From Yeosuana sp043876835 (GTDB taxonomy: Bacteria > Bacteroidota > Bacteroidia > Flavobacteriales > Flavobacteriaceae), in contig NZ_JBAWJZ010000004.1 of the NCBI RefSeq assembly GCF_043876835.1, positions 297,668 to 361,667 of the forward strand: a DNA stretch of 64,000 nt, written 5' to 3'. Both the position numbers and the translations under genes were made by a program. The notes beneath the pieces were generated by a model, which ran no database searches, had not been told where the DNA came from, and worked only from the letters and a program-made list of their open reading frames with translations. Shown here piece by piece: positions 17,727 through 27,191 of this stretch. Every line of letters starts with the position of its first letter. Position 1 is the first letter of the stretch.

Positions 17727-18410
17727 TTAATTTCGTCTCTGCACTACCTCAAAAACCTGGTTTTCATCACACTTAAGTGTTTTGCTTGGGTATTTTAAAA
17801 GCAAAGCATAATCGTGTGTTGCCATTAAAATAGTGTTTCCGTTTTTGTTAATGTCCTGTAAAACTTCCATGACTTCAACACTTGTTTGTGGATCAAGATT
17901 TCCGGTAGGTTCATCAGCCAAAATAAGTTCTGGGTTGTTAAGTAAAGCTCTTGCAATAGCAACGCGTTGCTGTTCGCCTCCAGAAAGTTCATGGGGATAT
18001 TTAAATCCTTTAGTTTTCATGCCTACTTTATTTAAAACTTCCTCAACTCTGGTATTCATCTCTATTTTATCTTTCCAGCCAGTGGCTTTTAAAACAAACA
18101 ATAAATTGTCGTTGATGGTTCTATCTGTAAGGAGTTTGAAATCTTGAAAAACAATGCCTAATTTTCTCCTTAAAAAAGGTATATCTTTATCTTTTAGGTC
18201 TTTTAAATTATGCCCTACAATATGCCCTTCACCTTCAGTTAAAATTAAATCGCCGTAGAGTATTTTCATGAAACTACTTTTTCCTGAGCCTGTTTTTCCT
18301 ATCAAATAAACAAATTCACCTTTATTGATTTCAACGTTCACATTAGAAAGGACAAGATTGTCGCCTTGAGAAATAGAAGCGTCTTTTAACTGTAAAATAG
18401 GATTGGACAT
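17727..18410 (-). CDS. ftsE: ABC transporter ATPase, FtsE-like
   Basis: 227 residues from the ATG at 18410; a TTG at 18419 would add three residues. Walker A GKTGSGKSS near 34-42, Q-loop FQDFKLL near 88-94, signature LSGGEQQRVAIARALL near 140-155 and Walker B LILADEPTGNLD near 160-171 are all intact. In Flavobacteriaceae this sequence type is the FtsE partner of FtsX, which activates peptidoglycan hydrolysis at the septum. No ftsX lies beside it, and the LolC/E-like permease at 29506 is an unlikely partner. A LolD-type role is the main alternative. The next gene on the other side, a TPR protein, is divergent. Confidence 0.8.
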   Translation of the reverse strand: MSNPILQLKDASISQGDNLVLSNVNVEINKGEFVYLIGKTGSGKSSFMKILYGDLILTEGEGHIVGHNLKDLKDKDIPFLRRKLGIVFQDFKLLTDRTINDNLLFVLKATGWKDKIEMNTRVEEVLNKVGMKTKGFKYPHELSGGEQQRVAIARALLNNPELILADEPTGNLDPQTSVEVMEVLQDINKNGNTILMATHDYALLLKYPSKTLKCDENQVFEVVQRRN

Positions 18411-18621
18411 AAAATTCAAAAAATATTTAAGAACTGTAAAGGTATTACTAAAATATCAAAAGTCAAAGGTTATCAATAAAGGAGTAAAAGTTAAGCTTTA
18501 ACAAAGTTAAATTTTCCAAAAATTTAATTTTAATAACTCGGTTTATAATTATAGCACGATTGTTGCGTTATAAGATTTAGATTAAATTATCTTTGATTTT
18601 TAAATTAAACCTTATTTTTTA

Positions 18622-21600
18622 ATGACTCTGAAAAAACTAGTTTTCTTTTGGATTGCCATAAGTTTTAGCTTCCACTTAAGAGCCCAACAATCTGCAGCTT
18701 ACACCAACGATTTAGTAGATTATCAAAAGGCATTATCCCTATACAATAATCAACAATATTTAGCATCACAATCTTTGTTTGGCGCTATTCAAAAAACAGT
18801 AAAAGAAGAAGTTTTACAATCTGATTGTGCTTATTATATTGCCAATTGTGCTGTGAGATTGAATCAGCAAAATGCCGACAAATTGGTTGAAGATTTTGTG
18901 AAGAAATATCCAACAAGCACAAAGCGTAACACTGCTTTTGTAGATGTAGCCGATTATTACTTTGAAAACTCAAAATACGCTTATGCCAGAAAATGGTATG
19001 ATAAAGTAAATGAAGATGCTCTATCCAGGAAAGAAACTGAAAAATTCAATTTTAATAATGGCTATTCGGCTTTTGCATCAAAGCAATATAAAGACGCGAA
19101 GAAATATTTAAGTAAAGTTGAAAATTCAAAAGAATATGGTTCGCAAGCCAAATATTATATTGGTTTTATGGCTTATGAAGGCGATGATTATAACAAAGCA
19201 AATGAATATTTTGACCAAGTAAGCAATCAAGAGAAATACAAAGAAAAATTATCTTACTATCAAGCCGATTTAAATTTCAAATTAGGAAATTTTGAAAAAG
19301 CTATCGAATTGGCAAAGGATAGACTTGCAACAAGTGATGATGCTGAAGTCTCCGAACTTTCAAAAATTATAGGTGAAAGCTATTTTAATTTAGAAAAATA
19401 TGCCGAAGCTATTCCTTATTTAAACGCCTATAAAGGTAAAAATGGAAAATGGAATAACACAGATTTTTATCAATTGGGTTATGCCCATTACAAACAAAAA
19501 GATTATGAAAACGCCATTTCAGAATTCAATAAAATAATTGGAGGAAATGATGCAACGGCTCAAAATGCCTATTATCATTTAGGTGAAAGCTACATTAATC
19601 TTAACAAAAAGCAGGAAGCTTTAAATGCTTTTAGAAATGCATCCCAAATGAGTTACGATTTAAAAATTCAAGAAGATGCCTGGTTAAATTATGCTAAGAT
19701 TAGTTATGAAATAGGAAACCCATATCAATCGGCACCTCAAGTTTTAGCCAGTTATTTAGAAAAATATCCAAAGTCAAGTTATAAGGAAGAGCTTGAAACC
19801 CTTTTAATTGATTCATACATTACTTCAAAAAATTATAAAGAAGCCTTAAAATTACTAGAAGGTAAAAAAAGTTTTGAAAATAAAGTAGCTTATCAAAAAG
19901 TAGCCTTTTACAGAGGAATTGAACTCTATAATGAAAATCAATTTCTGGAAGCAGGTACACTTTTTAGTCAATCTTTAAAAGAGCCAAGAGATGATAAATA
20001 CATTGCAAGAGCAACTTTTTGGAAAGCAGAAACGGACTATAATCTAACCAATTATGAAGATGCTTTGATTGGTTTCAAACAGTTTGAGCAACAAGCTGTT
20101 TCAAAATCAACTCCAGAGTTTGAAAATATAGATTACAATTTGGGTTATACCTATTTCAAACTTAAAAATTATGAGCCAGCTACTCGTTATTTCAATCAGT
20201 TTGCTTCAAATAAGAAAGATGATAAAGTAAGATTGAACGATGCTTATTTGCGTTTAGGTGATGCTTATTTTGTAAGTAGTGATTACAACAATGCTATTAA
20301 AGCTTACAATAATGCTATTAAACTAAGTGAAGTAGATTCTGATTATGCTTTTTTCCAAAAAGCAATAAGTGCTGGTTATATTGGGCAAGCTTCCAAAAAA
20401 ATCTCTGAATTAGAACAGTTTATTTCAGATTATCCAAAGTCAAAATTGCGTGATGATGCCATGTATGAATTAGGTAATTCATATGTGAAAGCAAATGAAA
20501 CTGAGAAAGCGATGCAAATGTACAATCGCTTGAATGCTGAATATAAAATGAGTTCGTTTGTGCCAAAATCATTATTACGTCAAGGATTAGTGTATTATAA
20601 TTCAAGTAAAAACGATTTAGCTTTAACTAAGTTTAAAAAAGTTGCTTCAGATTATCCAAACACACCAGAAGCAGTTCAAGCCGTTTCTACAGCACGATTA
20701 ATATACATAGATATGGGTCGCGTTGACGAGTATGCGTCTTGGGTAAGAACACTTGATTATGTAGAAGTGTCTGATTCTGATTTGGATAATGCCACTTATG
20801 AAGCTGCTGAAAAACAATATTTAGATAATAATACCGATAAAGCAATTGCTCAATTTAATGGTTATATCAATAAATTTTCAAATGGATTACACGCATTGCA
20901 AGCTCATTTTTATATAGCTCAATTGTATTATAAAAAAGATTTAGCTTCTAATGCAGCACCTCATTATAAATATGTAGTTGATGCATCACAAAATGAATTT
21001 ACAGAAGAAGCTTTATTGCATTTATCACAGTTTTATTTGGAATCAAAAAATTATAACCAAGCAATGCCATTATTACATAGATTAGAAGAAGAAGCTAATT
21101 TTCCACAGAATGTTGTGTTTGCACAATCTAATTTAATGAAAGCCAATTATCAATTAGAAAAGTATAAAGAAGCAGTTTCATACGCAGAAAAGGTATTGTC
21201 CAACTCTAAAATAGACAATAAAATTGAAGCAGATGCTCATATCATTATTGCGCGTTCAGCTATGAAAACAGGTGACGAAGCTAAAGCAAAAACCAATTAT
21301 GCCAAGGTTGAAACTGTTGCAACAGGTGAAACCGCTGCTGAAGCTTTGTATTTTAATGCATATTTTAAAAATAAAGAAAGTAAGTATGAAGCCTCAAATA
21401 CTACAATTCAAAAATTGGCTAAAGATTTTTCAGGATATAAATATTACAGTGCCAAAGGATTGGTCTTAATGGCTAAGAATTTTTATGCGCTTAATGATGC
21501 GTATCAGGCAACCTATATTTTAGAAAGTGTTATTGAAAACTTTAAAGAATTTGATGACCTTGTTGCTGAGGCTAAAGCAGAATTAACTATTATAAAATCT

Positions 21601-21642
21601 GAAGAAGCTAAAACCAATTCATCGATTAAAACCGAAGATTAA
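18622..21642 (+). CDS. Large secreted TPR-repeat protein
   Basis: 1006 residues. The signal peptide is MTLKKLVFFWIAISFSFHLRA followed by QQ. The rest is a solenoid of more than 20 tetratricopeptide-like repeats, with recurrent A-x-x-Y/F-x(3)-Y and YPKS turns (for example FVKKYPTSTKRNTAFVDVA, YLEKYPKSSYKEEL, FISDYPKSKLRDDAMYELG). The pattern resembles BamD/CpoB/PgaA-type periplasmic scaffolds. There is no lipobox or C-terminal sorting domain. It is followed after 40 nt by an outer-membrane barrel gene, and the pair is probably one operon. An adaptor or assembly role for that barrel is inferred; function is unknown. Confidence 0.85.
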   Translation: MTLKKLVFFWIAISFSFHLRAQQSAAYTNDLVDYQKALSLYNNQQYLASQSLFGAIQKTVKEEVLQSDCAYYIANCAVRLNQQNADKLVEDFVKKYPTSTKRNTAFVDVADYYFENSKYAYARKWYDKVNEDALSRKETEKFNFNNGYSAFASKQYKDAKKYLSKVENSKEYGSQAKYYIGFMAYEGDDYNKANEYFDQVSNQEKYKEKLSYYQADLNFKLGNFEKAIELAKDRLATSDDAEVSELSKIIGESYFNLEKYAEAIPYLNAYKGKNGKWNNTDFYQLGYAHYKQKDYENAISEFNKIIGGNDATAQNAYYHLGESYINLNKKQEALNAFRNASQMSYDLKIQEDAWLNYAKISYEIGNPYQSAPQVLASYLEKYPKSSYKEELETLLIDSYITSKNYKEALKLLEGKKSFENKVAYQKVAFYRGIELYNENQFLEAGTLFSQSLKEPRDDKYIARATFWKAETDYNLTNYEDALIGFKQFEQQAVSKSTPEFENIDYNLGYTYFKLKNYEPATRYFNQFASNKKDDKVRLNDAYLRLGDAYFVSSDYNNAIKAYNNAIKLSEVDSDYAFFQKAISAGYIGQASKKISELEQFISDYPKSKLRDDAMYELGNSYVKANETEKAMQMYNRLNAEYKMSSFVPKSLLRQGLVYYNSSKNDLALTKFKKVASDYPNTPEAVQAVSTARLIYIDMGRVDEYASWVRTLDYVEVSDSDLDNATYEAAEKQYLDNNTDKAIAQFNGYINKFSNGLHALQAHFYIAQLYYKKDLASNAAPHYKYVVDASQNEFTEEALLHLSQFYLESKNYNQAMPLLHRLEEEANFPQNVVFAQSNLMKANYQLEKYKEAVSYAEKVLSNSKIDNKIEADAHIIIARSAMKTGDEAKAKTNYAKVETVATGETAAEALYFNAYFKNKESKYEASNTTIQKLAKDFSGYKYYSAKGLVLMAKNFYALNDAYQATYILESVIENFKEFDDLVAEAKAELTIIKSEEAKTNSSIKTED

Positions 21643-21682
21643 TAAATCATCAATCATAGTTTAAAAATCAAAAAAAGAACAT

Positions 21683-23401
21683 ATGCGAAAGCACATAAAT
21701 AAAATCATAATAGCAGTTATTGCATTAAGTACTTCTATAGTATTTTCTCAGGAAAAAGATACCATTAGTACAGGTGTTATTAATGTAGTAAAACCCTATA
21801 CGCCTACAATTGCAGATGCTTTTAAAGTAAAAGAAACTCCATCAATTGATGATGAAGAAACGGCAACAAAAAAGGAAATAAAATATAATATTTTCTCTTT
21901 TCCGGTAGCTTCAACTTTTACACCAGCTAAGGGAAAAGCAGCTGTTGTTGACAAAGCGAAACCAGTTAAATTATATGACAACTATGCTACTTTAGGTGTT
22001 GGAACATATACAACGATTTTAGGTGAAGTCTATTTAAATCATGCCATTAGCAGAACAGAAAGTGTAGGGGGTTATGTAAGCCATCATTCTTCTCAAGGTG
22101 GGATTGAAGATTTACTATTGGATGATAATTTTTCAGACTCAAAAATTAATGTAAACTATGCAACTAGATTAAGGGATTTATCTTGGAATGTTGAGGCTGG
22201 TTTTCAACAACAAAGATATAATTGGTACGGTTTGCCTCAGTCTATGGTCGATGATGCAGAAGCAAACAATGTAAAAGGAGGTCACTCATTTTTCGGAGTA
22301 CATTTTGGTAGTGATGTCACTTTTGAAAACACATATATCAATTCTGGAAGTTTCTTGTTTAGACGTTTTGGCGATAATCAAGGTTCGGGAGAAAACAGAT
22401 TTGTTGTAAAGTCAGCCATTGATATACCAATTGACAGGGAAGAGATTTCAACAGATATTGTGTTTGATTATTTAGGTGGTTCTTTTGATAGAAGTTATTA
22501 TTTAGACGAAGAGTTAAAATATGGTAATTTTCAAATAGGAGTTTCACCAACTTATGAATTAAAACAAGACGATTTAACTGTTAATTTAGGAATTTCTGCC
22601 TTTTATATGAAGGATACTGAAGCTAGTGAAAGTAAATTTTATATCTATCCAAATATCACAGCGTCTTACAGATTGGTAAACGATATCTTAATTGCTTACG
22701 GTGGAATACAAGGTGGCTTGATTCAAAATTCATATTATGATTTCGCTTCAGATAATTCGTTTGTATCACCAACATTATATATCATGCCAACCGATCAGTT
22801 GTATAATGCATCAATTGGATTAAAGGGAAAAGTGTCAAGTAACATGAGTTATAATATCAGCGGGCATTATTTAGCAGATAGAAATAAAGCACTTTTTATA
22901 AATAATGATATTACGGCAACTTCTCAAAACTACTCTTACGGAAACTCCTTTGGAATTGTGTATGATGATGTTGATACCTTTAGTCTTGCCGGAGAAATAA
23001 ATGTGGATGTTAATAGAAATTTCAAGTTAGGAATTAAAGCAGAGTACTTTAGTTATTCTACAGATGGTCAGGCAGAAGCTTGGAATTTACCAGATGTAAA
23101 AGGTTCTTTGTTTTTAGATTATCAAATAAATCAACAATGGTTTGCAGGTGCTAATTTATTTTATGTAGGTGAGAGAAAAGACCAATTCTTTTTAAATGAT
23201 GGTTCAACAACTACACCATTTACAGTTGTTTTAGATAGTTATTTTGATGCCAATGTTCATTTGGGCTATCATGTGAATGAGCAACTTTCGGTATTTGCAA
23301 AAGCAAATAATTTAGCTAACGATGCTTATCAACGTTGGCAAAACTTCCCTGTGCAAAGCATTCAGTTTTTAGCTGGAGCCACTTATAAGTTTGATTTTTA
23401 A
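21683..23401 (+). CDS. Outer-membrane beta-barrel protein (TonB-receptor-like, no plug)
   Basis: 572 residues with a signal peptide (cleavage near IVFSQ). About 80 residues of acidic and basic linker (GVINVVKPYTPTIADAFKVKE and onward) precede a barrel of roughly 20 strands that ends in aromatic Phe (ATYKFDF), the usual outer-membrane signature. Its C-terminal half resembles TonB-dependent receptors, but a plug domain (about 120 residues) is absent. It follows the TPR gene by 40 nt and is closed by a strong terminator. A channel or anchor cooperating with the TPR protein is a plausible inference; the substrate is unknown. Confidence 0.8.
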   Translation: MRKHINKIIIAVIALSTSIVFSQEKDTISTGVINVVKPYTPTIADAFKVKETPSIDDEETATKKEIKYNIFSFPVASTFTPAKGKAAVVDKAKPVKLYDNYATLGVGTYTTILGEVYLNHAISRTESVGGYVSHHSSQGGIEDLLLDDNFSDSKINVNYATRLRDLSWNVEAGFQQQRYNWYGLPQSMVDDAEANNVKGGHSFFGVHFGSDVTFENTYINSGSFLFRRFGDNQGSGENRFVVKSAIDIPIDREEISTDIVFDYLGGSFDRSYYLDEELKYGNFQIGVSPTYELKQDDLTVNLGISAFYMKDTEASESKFYIYPNITASYRLVNDILIAYGGIQGGLIQNSYYDFASDNSFVSPTLYIMPTDQLYNASIGLKGKVSSNMSYNISGHYLADRNKALFINNDITATSQNYSYGNSFGIVYDDVDTFSLAGEINVDVNRNFKLGIKAEYFSYSTDGQAEAWNLPDVKGSLFLDYQINQQWFAGANLFYVGERKDQFFLNDGSTTTPFTVVLDSYFDANVHLGYHVNEQLSVFAKANNLANDAYQRWQNFPVQSIQFLAGATYKFDF

Positions 23402-23428
23402 TCTCCTTATTTTTAAAAAATTATGTGA

Positions 23429-23453
23429 AGCGTTCTTTTTAGAACGCTTTTTG
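23429..23453 (+). terminator. Intrinsic terminator of the TPR/barrel operon
   Basis: AGCGTTCT, loop TTTT, AGAACGCT, then TTTTG. It lies 28 nt after the barrel gene. Confidence 0.8.
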
Positions 23454-23484
23454 TATTTTTACTAGATTCAGTAAAATCACCAAC

Positions 23485-25104
23485 ATGAAAAAAATTATTT
23501 TATGGCTATTACTAATTTCAATTGTGTCTTGTCAAAAGAAAATTCAAGTAGATTCAATTGTAATAAATGCTAAGGTTTATACCGTTAATTCAAATTTTGA
23601 TGAAGCTGAAGCATTTGCAATCAAAGACGGGAAATTTGTTGAGGTTGGTTCTTCTGAAAATATTCAAAAAAAATATACTTCAGAAGAAATTATTGATGCA
23701 AATGGCAAAACCATTGTTCCAGGTTTTATTGATGCTCATTGTCATTTTTTAGCTTTAGGGTTTAATTCTCAACAAGTAGATTTAGTTGGAACCACAAGTT
23801 TTGATGAGGTTGTTAATAGAGTGGTGGATTTTTCAAATGCAAATCATTCAAAATATATAATGGGAAGAGGTTGGGATCAAAATGATTGGGAAAACAAAGA
23901 ATTTCCAGATAATAAATTGCTCAATAAATTATTCCCAGAAACACCAATTGTTTTAACACGTATTGATGGTCATGCCGTTTTGTGCAACCAAGCCGCTCTA
24001 AATTTGGGAAATGTAACCAAAGAAAGTAAAATTGATGGAGGAGAAATAGTAGTTAAAGAAGGGGAATTAACAGGTGTTTTAATTGATAATGCAGAAAGTT
24101 TGGTAATGAATTTTTGGCCTAAACCAACTCGAGAAGACACTATAAATGCCTTAATAAAAGCGCAAGACATTTGTTTTGAAAATGGTTTGACTACTGTGAA
24201 TGATGCTGGATTGGACAGAAGTGCTATTGAAATCATTGATAGTTTGCAACAATCTGGAGCTTTAAAAATTAGAGTATATGCTATGGCTTCTGGCACACCC
24301 GAAAATGTAGATTACTATTTGGATAAAGGGATTGTTAAAACCGAAAAACTAGATGTTAGGTCGTTTAAATTTTATGCCGATGGAGCTTTGGGGTCAAGAG
24401 GTGCTTTGCTTCGTGCCCCTTATAGTGATAAACCAAATCATTTTGGACTGTTGTTAACCGATTTAGAAACTTTTAGTGACTATGCTAAACGAATTGCTAA
24501 TTCAGAATTTCAAATGAATACGCATGCCATTGGTGATTCTGCAAATCATGCTGTTTTAAATATTTATAAAAGTGTGTTGGATGGAAAAAAAGGCAGACGT
24601 TGGAAAATTGAACATGCTCAAGTTATTTCGCCAGAGGATTTCGATTTATTTGATGACATCATTCCATCGGTGCAACCAACCCATGCAACCAGCGATATGT
24701 ATTGGGCAGAAGACAGATTAGGTCATGACCGTATTAAAGGTGCTTATGCGTATAAAGATTTATTGAAAGCTTATGGAAAAGTAGCTTTAGGAACCGATTT
24801 TCCAGTTGAATATGTGAGTCCGTTTTATACGTTTTATGCAGCGGTTGCTAGACAAGATTTAAAACAATATCCAGAAAGTGGTTTTCAAATGGAAAATGCT
24901 TTAACGAGAGAAGAAACTTTAAAAGGGATGACTATTTGGGGTGCTTTTTCAAATTTTGAAGAAAATGAAAAAGGAAGTATTGAAGCAGGTAAGTTTGCAG
25001 ATTTTATAATTCTGGACGAAAATATTGTGGAAGCACCAATTAAAGATATTCCAAACATAAAGGCAATTAATACGTTTGTTGATGGTAAGTCTGTAACGAA
25101 TTAA
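23485..25104 (+). CDS. Amidohydrolase (LAF3/amidohydrolase_3 family), lipoprotein
   Basis: 539 residues. The N-terminus (MKKIILWLLLISIVSCQ) carries a lipobox ending at Cys16, so the enzyme should be membrane-anchored on the periplasmic side. Metal-site motifs of the TIM-barrel amidohydrolases are present: DAHCHF near 84-89, THAIGDSANH near 348-357, EHAQVIS near 374-380 and LGTDFPVE near 433-440. GRGWDQNDWE near 128-137 is typical of the YtcJ/LAF3 branch. It hydrolyses an unidentified amide or cyclic amide. The stop overlaps the convergent methyltransferase stop by 4 nt. Confidence 0.85.
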   Translation: MKKIILWLLLISIVSCQKKIQVDSIVINAKVYTVNSNFDEAEAFAIKDGKFVEVGSSENIQKKYTSEEIIDANGKTIVPGFIDAHCHFLALGFNSQQVDLVGTTSFDEVVNRVVDFSNANHSKYIMGRGWDQNDWENKEFPDNKLLNKLFPETPIVLTRIDGHAVLCNQAALNLGNVTKESKIDGGEIVVKEGELTGVLIDNAESLVMNFWPKPTREDTINALIKAQDICFENGLTTVNDAGLDRSAIEIIDSLQQSGALKIRVYAMASGTPENVDYYLDKGIVKTEKLDVRSFKFYADGALGSRGALLRAPYSDKPNHFGLLLTDLETFSDYAKRIANSEFQMNTHAIGDSANHAVLNIYKSVLDGKKGRRWKIEHAQVISPEDFDLFDDIIPSVQPTHATSDMYWAEDRLGHDRIKGAYAYKDLLKAYGKVALGTDFPVEYVSPFYTFYAAVARQDLKQYPESGFQMENALTREETLKGMTIWGAFSNFEENEKGSIEAGKFADFIILDENIVEAPIKDIPNIKAINTFVDGKSVTN

Positions 25105-25796
25105 TAGATTCTGGCCAAATAATCAAAATGGTCACCTTCTAAAACAAGGTCACATTTTAAATTAACTGTTTCACAAGCCAGTTTTAAAGTTTCAAAATCT
25201 AAATATAACCATTTCATAGGTTCTTCTTTAATGCCTTTATAGCTTAAAAAATAGTCAAGCTCACCGTAATAGTTTGAATGTGTATCTATCCAAAAGCCAC
25301 CATCTTCGTCTTCGTACATATATTTTATGTCAGAAGAATCTATTAAGATTTGGCCGTTAGGTTTTAATAACGATTTTAGATGTTTTAAATATTTTGAAAC
25401 TTGTGACAATTCCTGAAAAATTCCGGTGCCATTCATGAGCAATAAAATAGTATCAAAAGTATCGGTTTCATCTAAAACTGATTTTTCTTCAACATGTTTT
25501 AAACCTCTTAGTTTACAGACTTCAATAGCGCCTTTTGAAATATCAATGGCTTTTACATTAAACCCTTTTTCCTGAAGACATAAACTATGGCTTCCGGCAC
25601 CACAACCAACATCCAAAATCATTCCTTTGGCAAGTTTTAAGGCTTTTTGTTCTAGTTTAGGCATGTCTTTAAAATTCCTGAAAAGATAGGAGATAGGTAA
25701 AATATCATCGTCTGATATATTAGTTGAGGTTATAATATCTTCAGAAAATTGATTATTTTGATAATCTAATAAGGCTTGCCCGAATAAATCTTTCAT
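25101..25796 (-). CDS. SAM-dependent methyltransferase, class I
   Basis: 231 residues, soluble. Motif I ILDVGCGAGSHSLCL near 62-76 binds S-adenosylmethionine; the acidic residue ending the second strand is in VKAIDISKGAIE near 82-93. TILLLMNGTGIFQELS near 116-131 takes the place of motif IV. The substrate is unknown; small-molecule O- or C-methylation is the default guess. It diverges from the YkgJ gene with 21 nt between starts. Confidence 0.8.
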   Translation of the reverse strand: MKDLFGQALLDYQNNQFSEDIITSTNISDDDILPISYLFRNFKDMPKLEQKALKLAKGMILDVGCGAGSHSLCLQEKGFNVKAIDISKGAIEVCKLRGLKHVEEKSVLDETDTFDTILLLMNGTGIFQELSQVSKYLKHLKSLLKPNGQILIDSSDIKYMYEDEDGGFWIDTHSNYYGELDYFLSYKGIKEEPMKWLYLDFETLKLACETVNLKCDLVLEGDHFDYLARIY

Positions 25797-25805
25797 TTAA
25801 AACAG

Positions 25806-25813
25806 TATTTTTG
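25806..25813 (+). promoter_or_regulatory. Candidate -7 element for the YkgJ gene (near-leaderless)
   Basis: TATTTTTG ends only 4 nt before the ATG at 25818, so transcription would begin at or next to the start codon. No good TTTG box was found upstream. Confidence 0.3.
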
Positions 25814-25817
25814 TACC

Positions 25818-26309
25818 ATGCAAGACTTTATAAAAAATCTTCCAAAGCTCGCCAAAGATAAGCATAACGAAAGCAAAAAATTCTTTGATAAGCTAAAAAA
25901 GAAACCACCAAAGAATTTGGATTATGTGATGCTGGAGTTGCATGAACAAGAGTTTAAGCGTACCGACTGTTTGCAATGCGCAAATTGTTGCAAAACAACA
26001 GGACCGTTATTTACTGATAAAGATATTGAACGTATTTCAAAGCATTTCAGACTAAAACCGCAACAGTTTATTAGTCAGTATTTACGTATTGATGAAGATA
26101 ACGATTACGTTTTGCAAAGTGTGCCTTGTACTTTTTTGGGAGCAGATAATTATTGTTCGATATATGAAGTTAGACCCAAAGCCTGTAGTGAGTTTCCGCA
26201 TACCGATAGAAAGAAGTTTCAGCAAATCTCAAATCTTACATTAAAGAATGTGGCCATTTGTCCGGCAGCATATAATATTGTTGAGGAAATGAAAAAATTG
26301 ATCAAGTAA
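25818..26309 (+). CDS. YkgJ-family cysteine-cluster protein
   Basis: 163 residues. CLQCANCCK near 54-62 and the later CTFLGADNYCSIYEVRPKACSEFPH near 105-129 form the conserved Cys set of the YkgJ/zinc- or iron-binding family. A C-terminal Cys (ICPAAYN) completes it. Metal identity and function are not established. It is soluble and has no signal peptide. Confidence 0.85.
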   Translation: MQDFIKNLPKLAKDKHNESKKFFDKLKKKPPKNLDYVMLELHEQEFKRTDCLQCANCCKTTGPLFTDKDIERISKHFRLKPQQFISQYLRIDEDNDYVLQSVPCTFLGADNYCSIYEVRPKACSEFPHTDRKKFQQISNLTLKNVAICPAAYNIVEEMKKLIK

Positions 26310-26357
26310 ATATACGTTTGGTTTTTTTGTTATATTTAAAAAACTAAACTGATTAAA

Positions 26358-27191
26358 ATGCAAGATTTTTTAAACCACTTTGAAACCATTCCTTCTTCTC
26401 ACAGGAGTTTAATTTTAGTTGGTGGCTTGACTTTTTTTTGGTTGTTAGAAAGTTCGGTACCATTATTTAAATTCAAATATAAAAAGTGGCAACACGCTAT
26501 TCCTAATTTATTTTTTACTGTAACAACTATTATTATAAATTTTGTTTTGGCCTTTTTATTGTTGAAATCGGCCGATTGGGTGATGCTCAACGATTTTGGT
26601 ATCCTTAATTGGTTGCCAAAAATACCGCTTTGGCTCTATATAATTTTAGGAGTTTTATTTATGGATTTTTTTGGTGCCTATTTACCACATTTTGTTGAGC
26701 ATAAAATAAAGCCGTTATGGATGGTTCATTTAGTACATCATACCGATCATTATGTAGATACTACGACTGCTAACAGGCATCATCCTATTGAAAGCGTAAT
26801 TAGATTTGTGTTTACACTTTTCGGGGTTTTTATTATTGGAGCTCCAATGGGAATCGTTATGCTTTACCAGTCTTTATCTTTAGTTGCTACACAATTTACT
26901 CATGCTAATATAAAATTACCTAAAAGCATAGATAAGACTTTAAGTTACGTTTTGGTATCTCCAGACATGCATAAAGTGCATCACCATTATGTGTTGCCTT
27001 ATACCGATTCCAATTATGGTAATATTTTTTCTATTTGGGACAGATTGCTTGGAACCTATATGCATTTAGATAGAGAAAAACTGGTTTTTGGCGTAGATGT
27101 TTTTCCAGATGAGATTGAAAATGGACAAATTAATAACTTATTGAAACAACCTTTTCAAAAATATAAAAAGCCAACTATTATTAATCAATAA
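26358..27191 (+). CDS. Sterol desaturase/fatty-acid hydroxylase superfamily protein
   Basis: 277 residues, with four or five membrane helices and the histidine clusters of the diiron hydroxylases: HFVEH near 112-116, HLVHHTDHYVD near 125-135, NRHHP near 140-144 and HKVHHHY near 199-205. The family inserts oxygen into lipid substrates. In Flavobacteriaceae members of this size are common and uncharacterised; carotenoid or fatty-acid hydroxylation is possible. The 3' end overlaps the convergent serine hydrolase gene by 11 nt. Confidence 0.85.
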   Translation: MQDFLNHFETIPSSHRSLILVGGLTFFWLLESSVPLFKFKYKKWQHAIPNLFFTVTTIIINFVLAFLLLKSADWVMLNDFGILNWLPKIPLWLYIILGVLFMDFFGAYLPHFVEHKIKPLWMVHLVHHTDHYVDTTTANRHHPIESVIRFVFTLFGVFIIGAPMGIVMLYQSLSLVATQFTHANIKLPKSIDKTLSYVLVSPDMHKVHHHYVLPYTDSNYGNIFSIWDRLLGTYMHLDREKLVFGVDVFPDEIENGQINNLLKQPFQKYKKPTIINQ

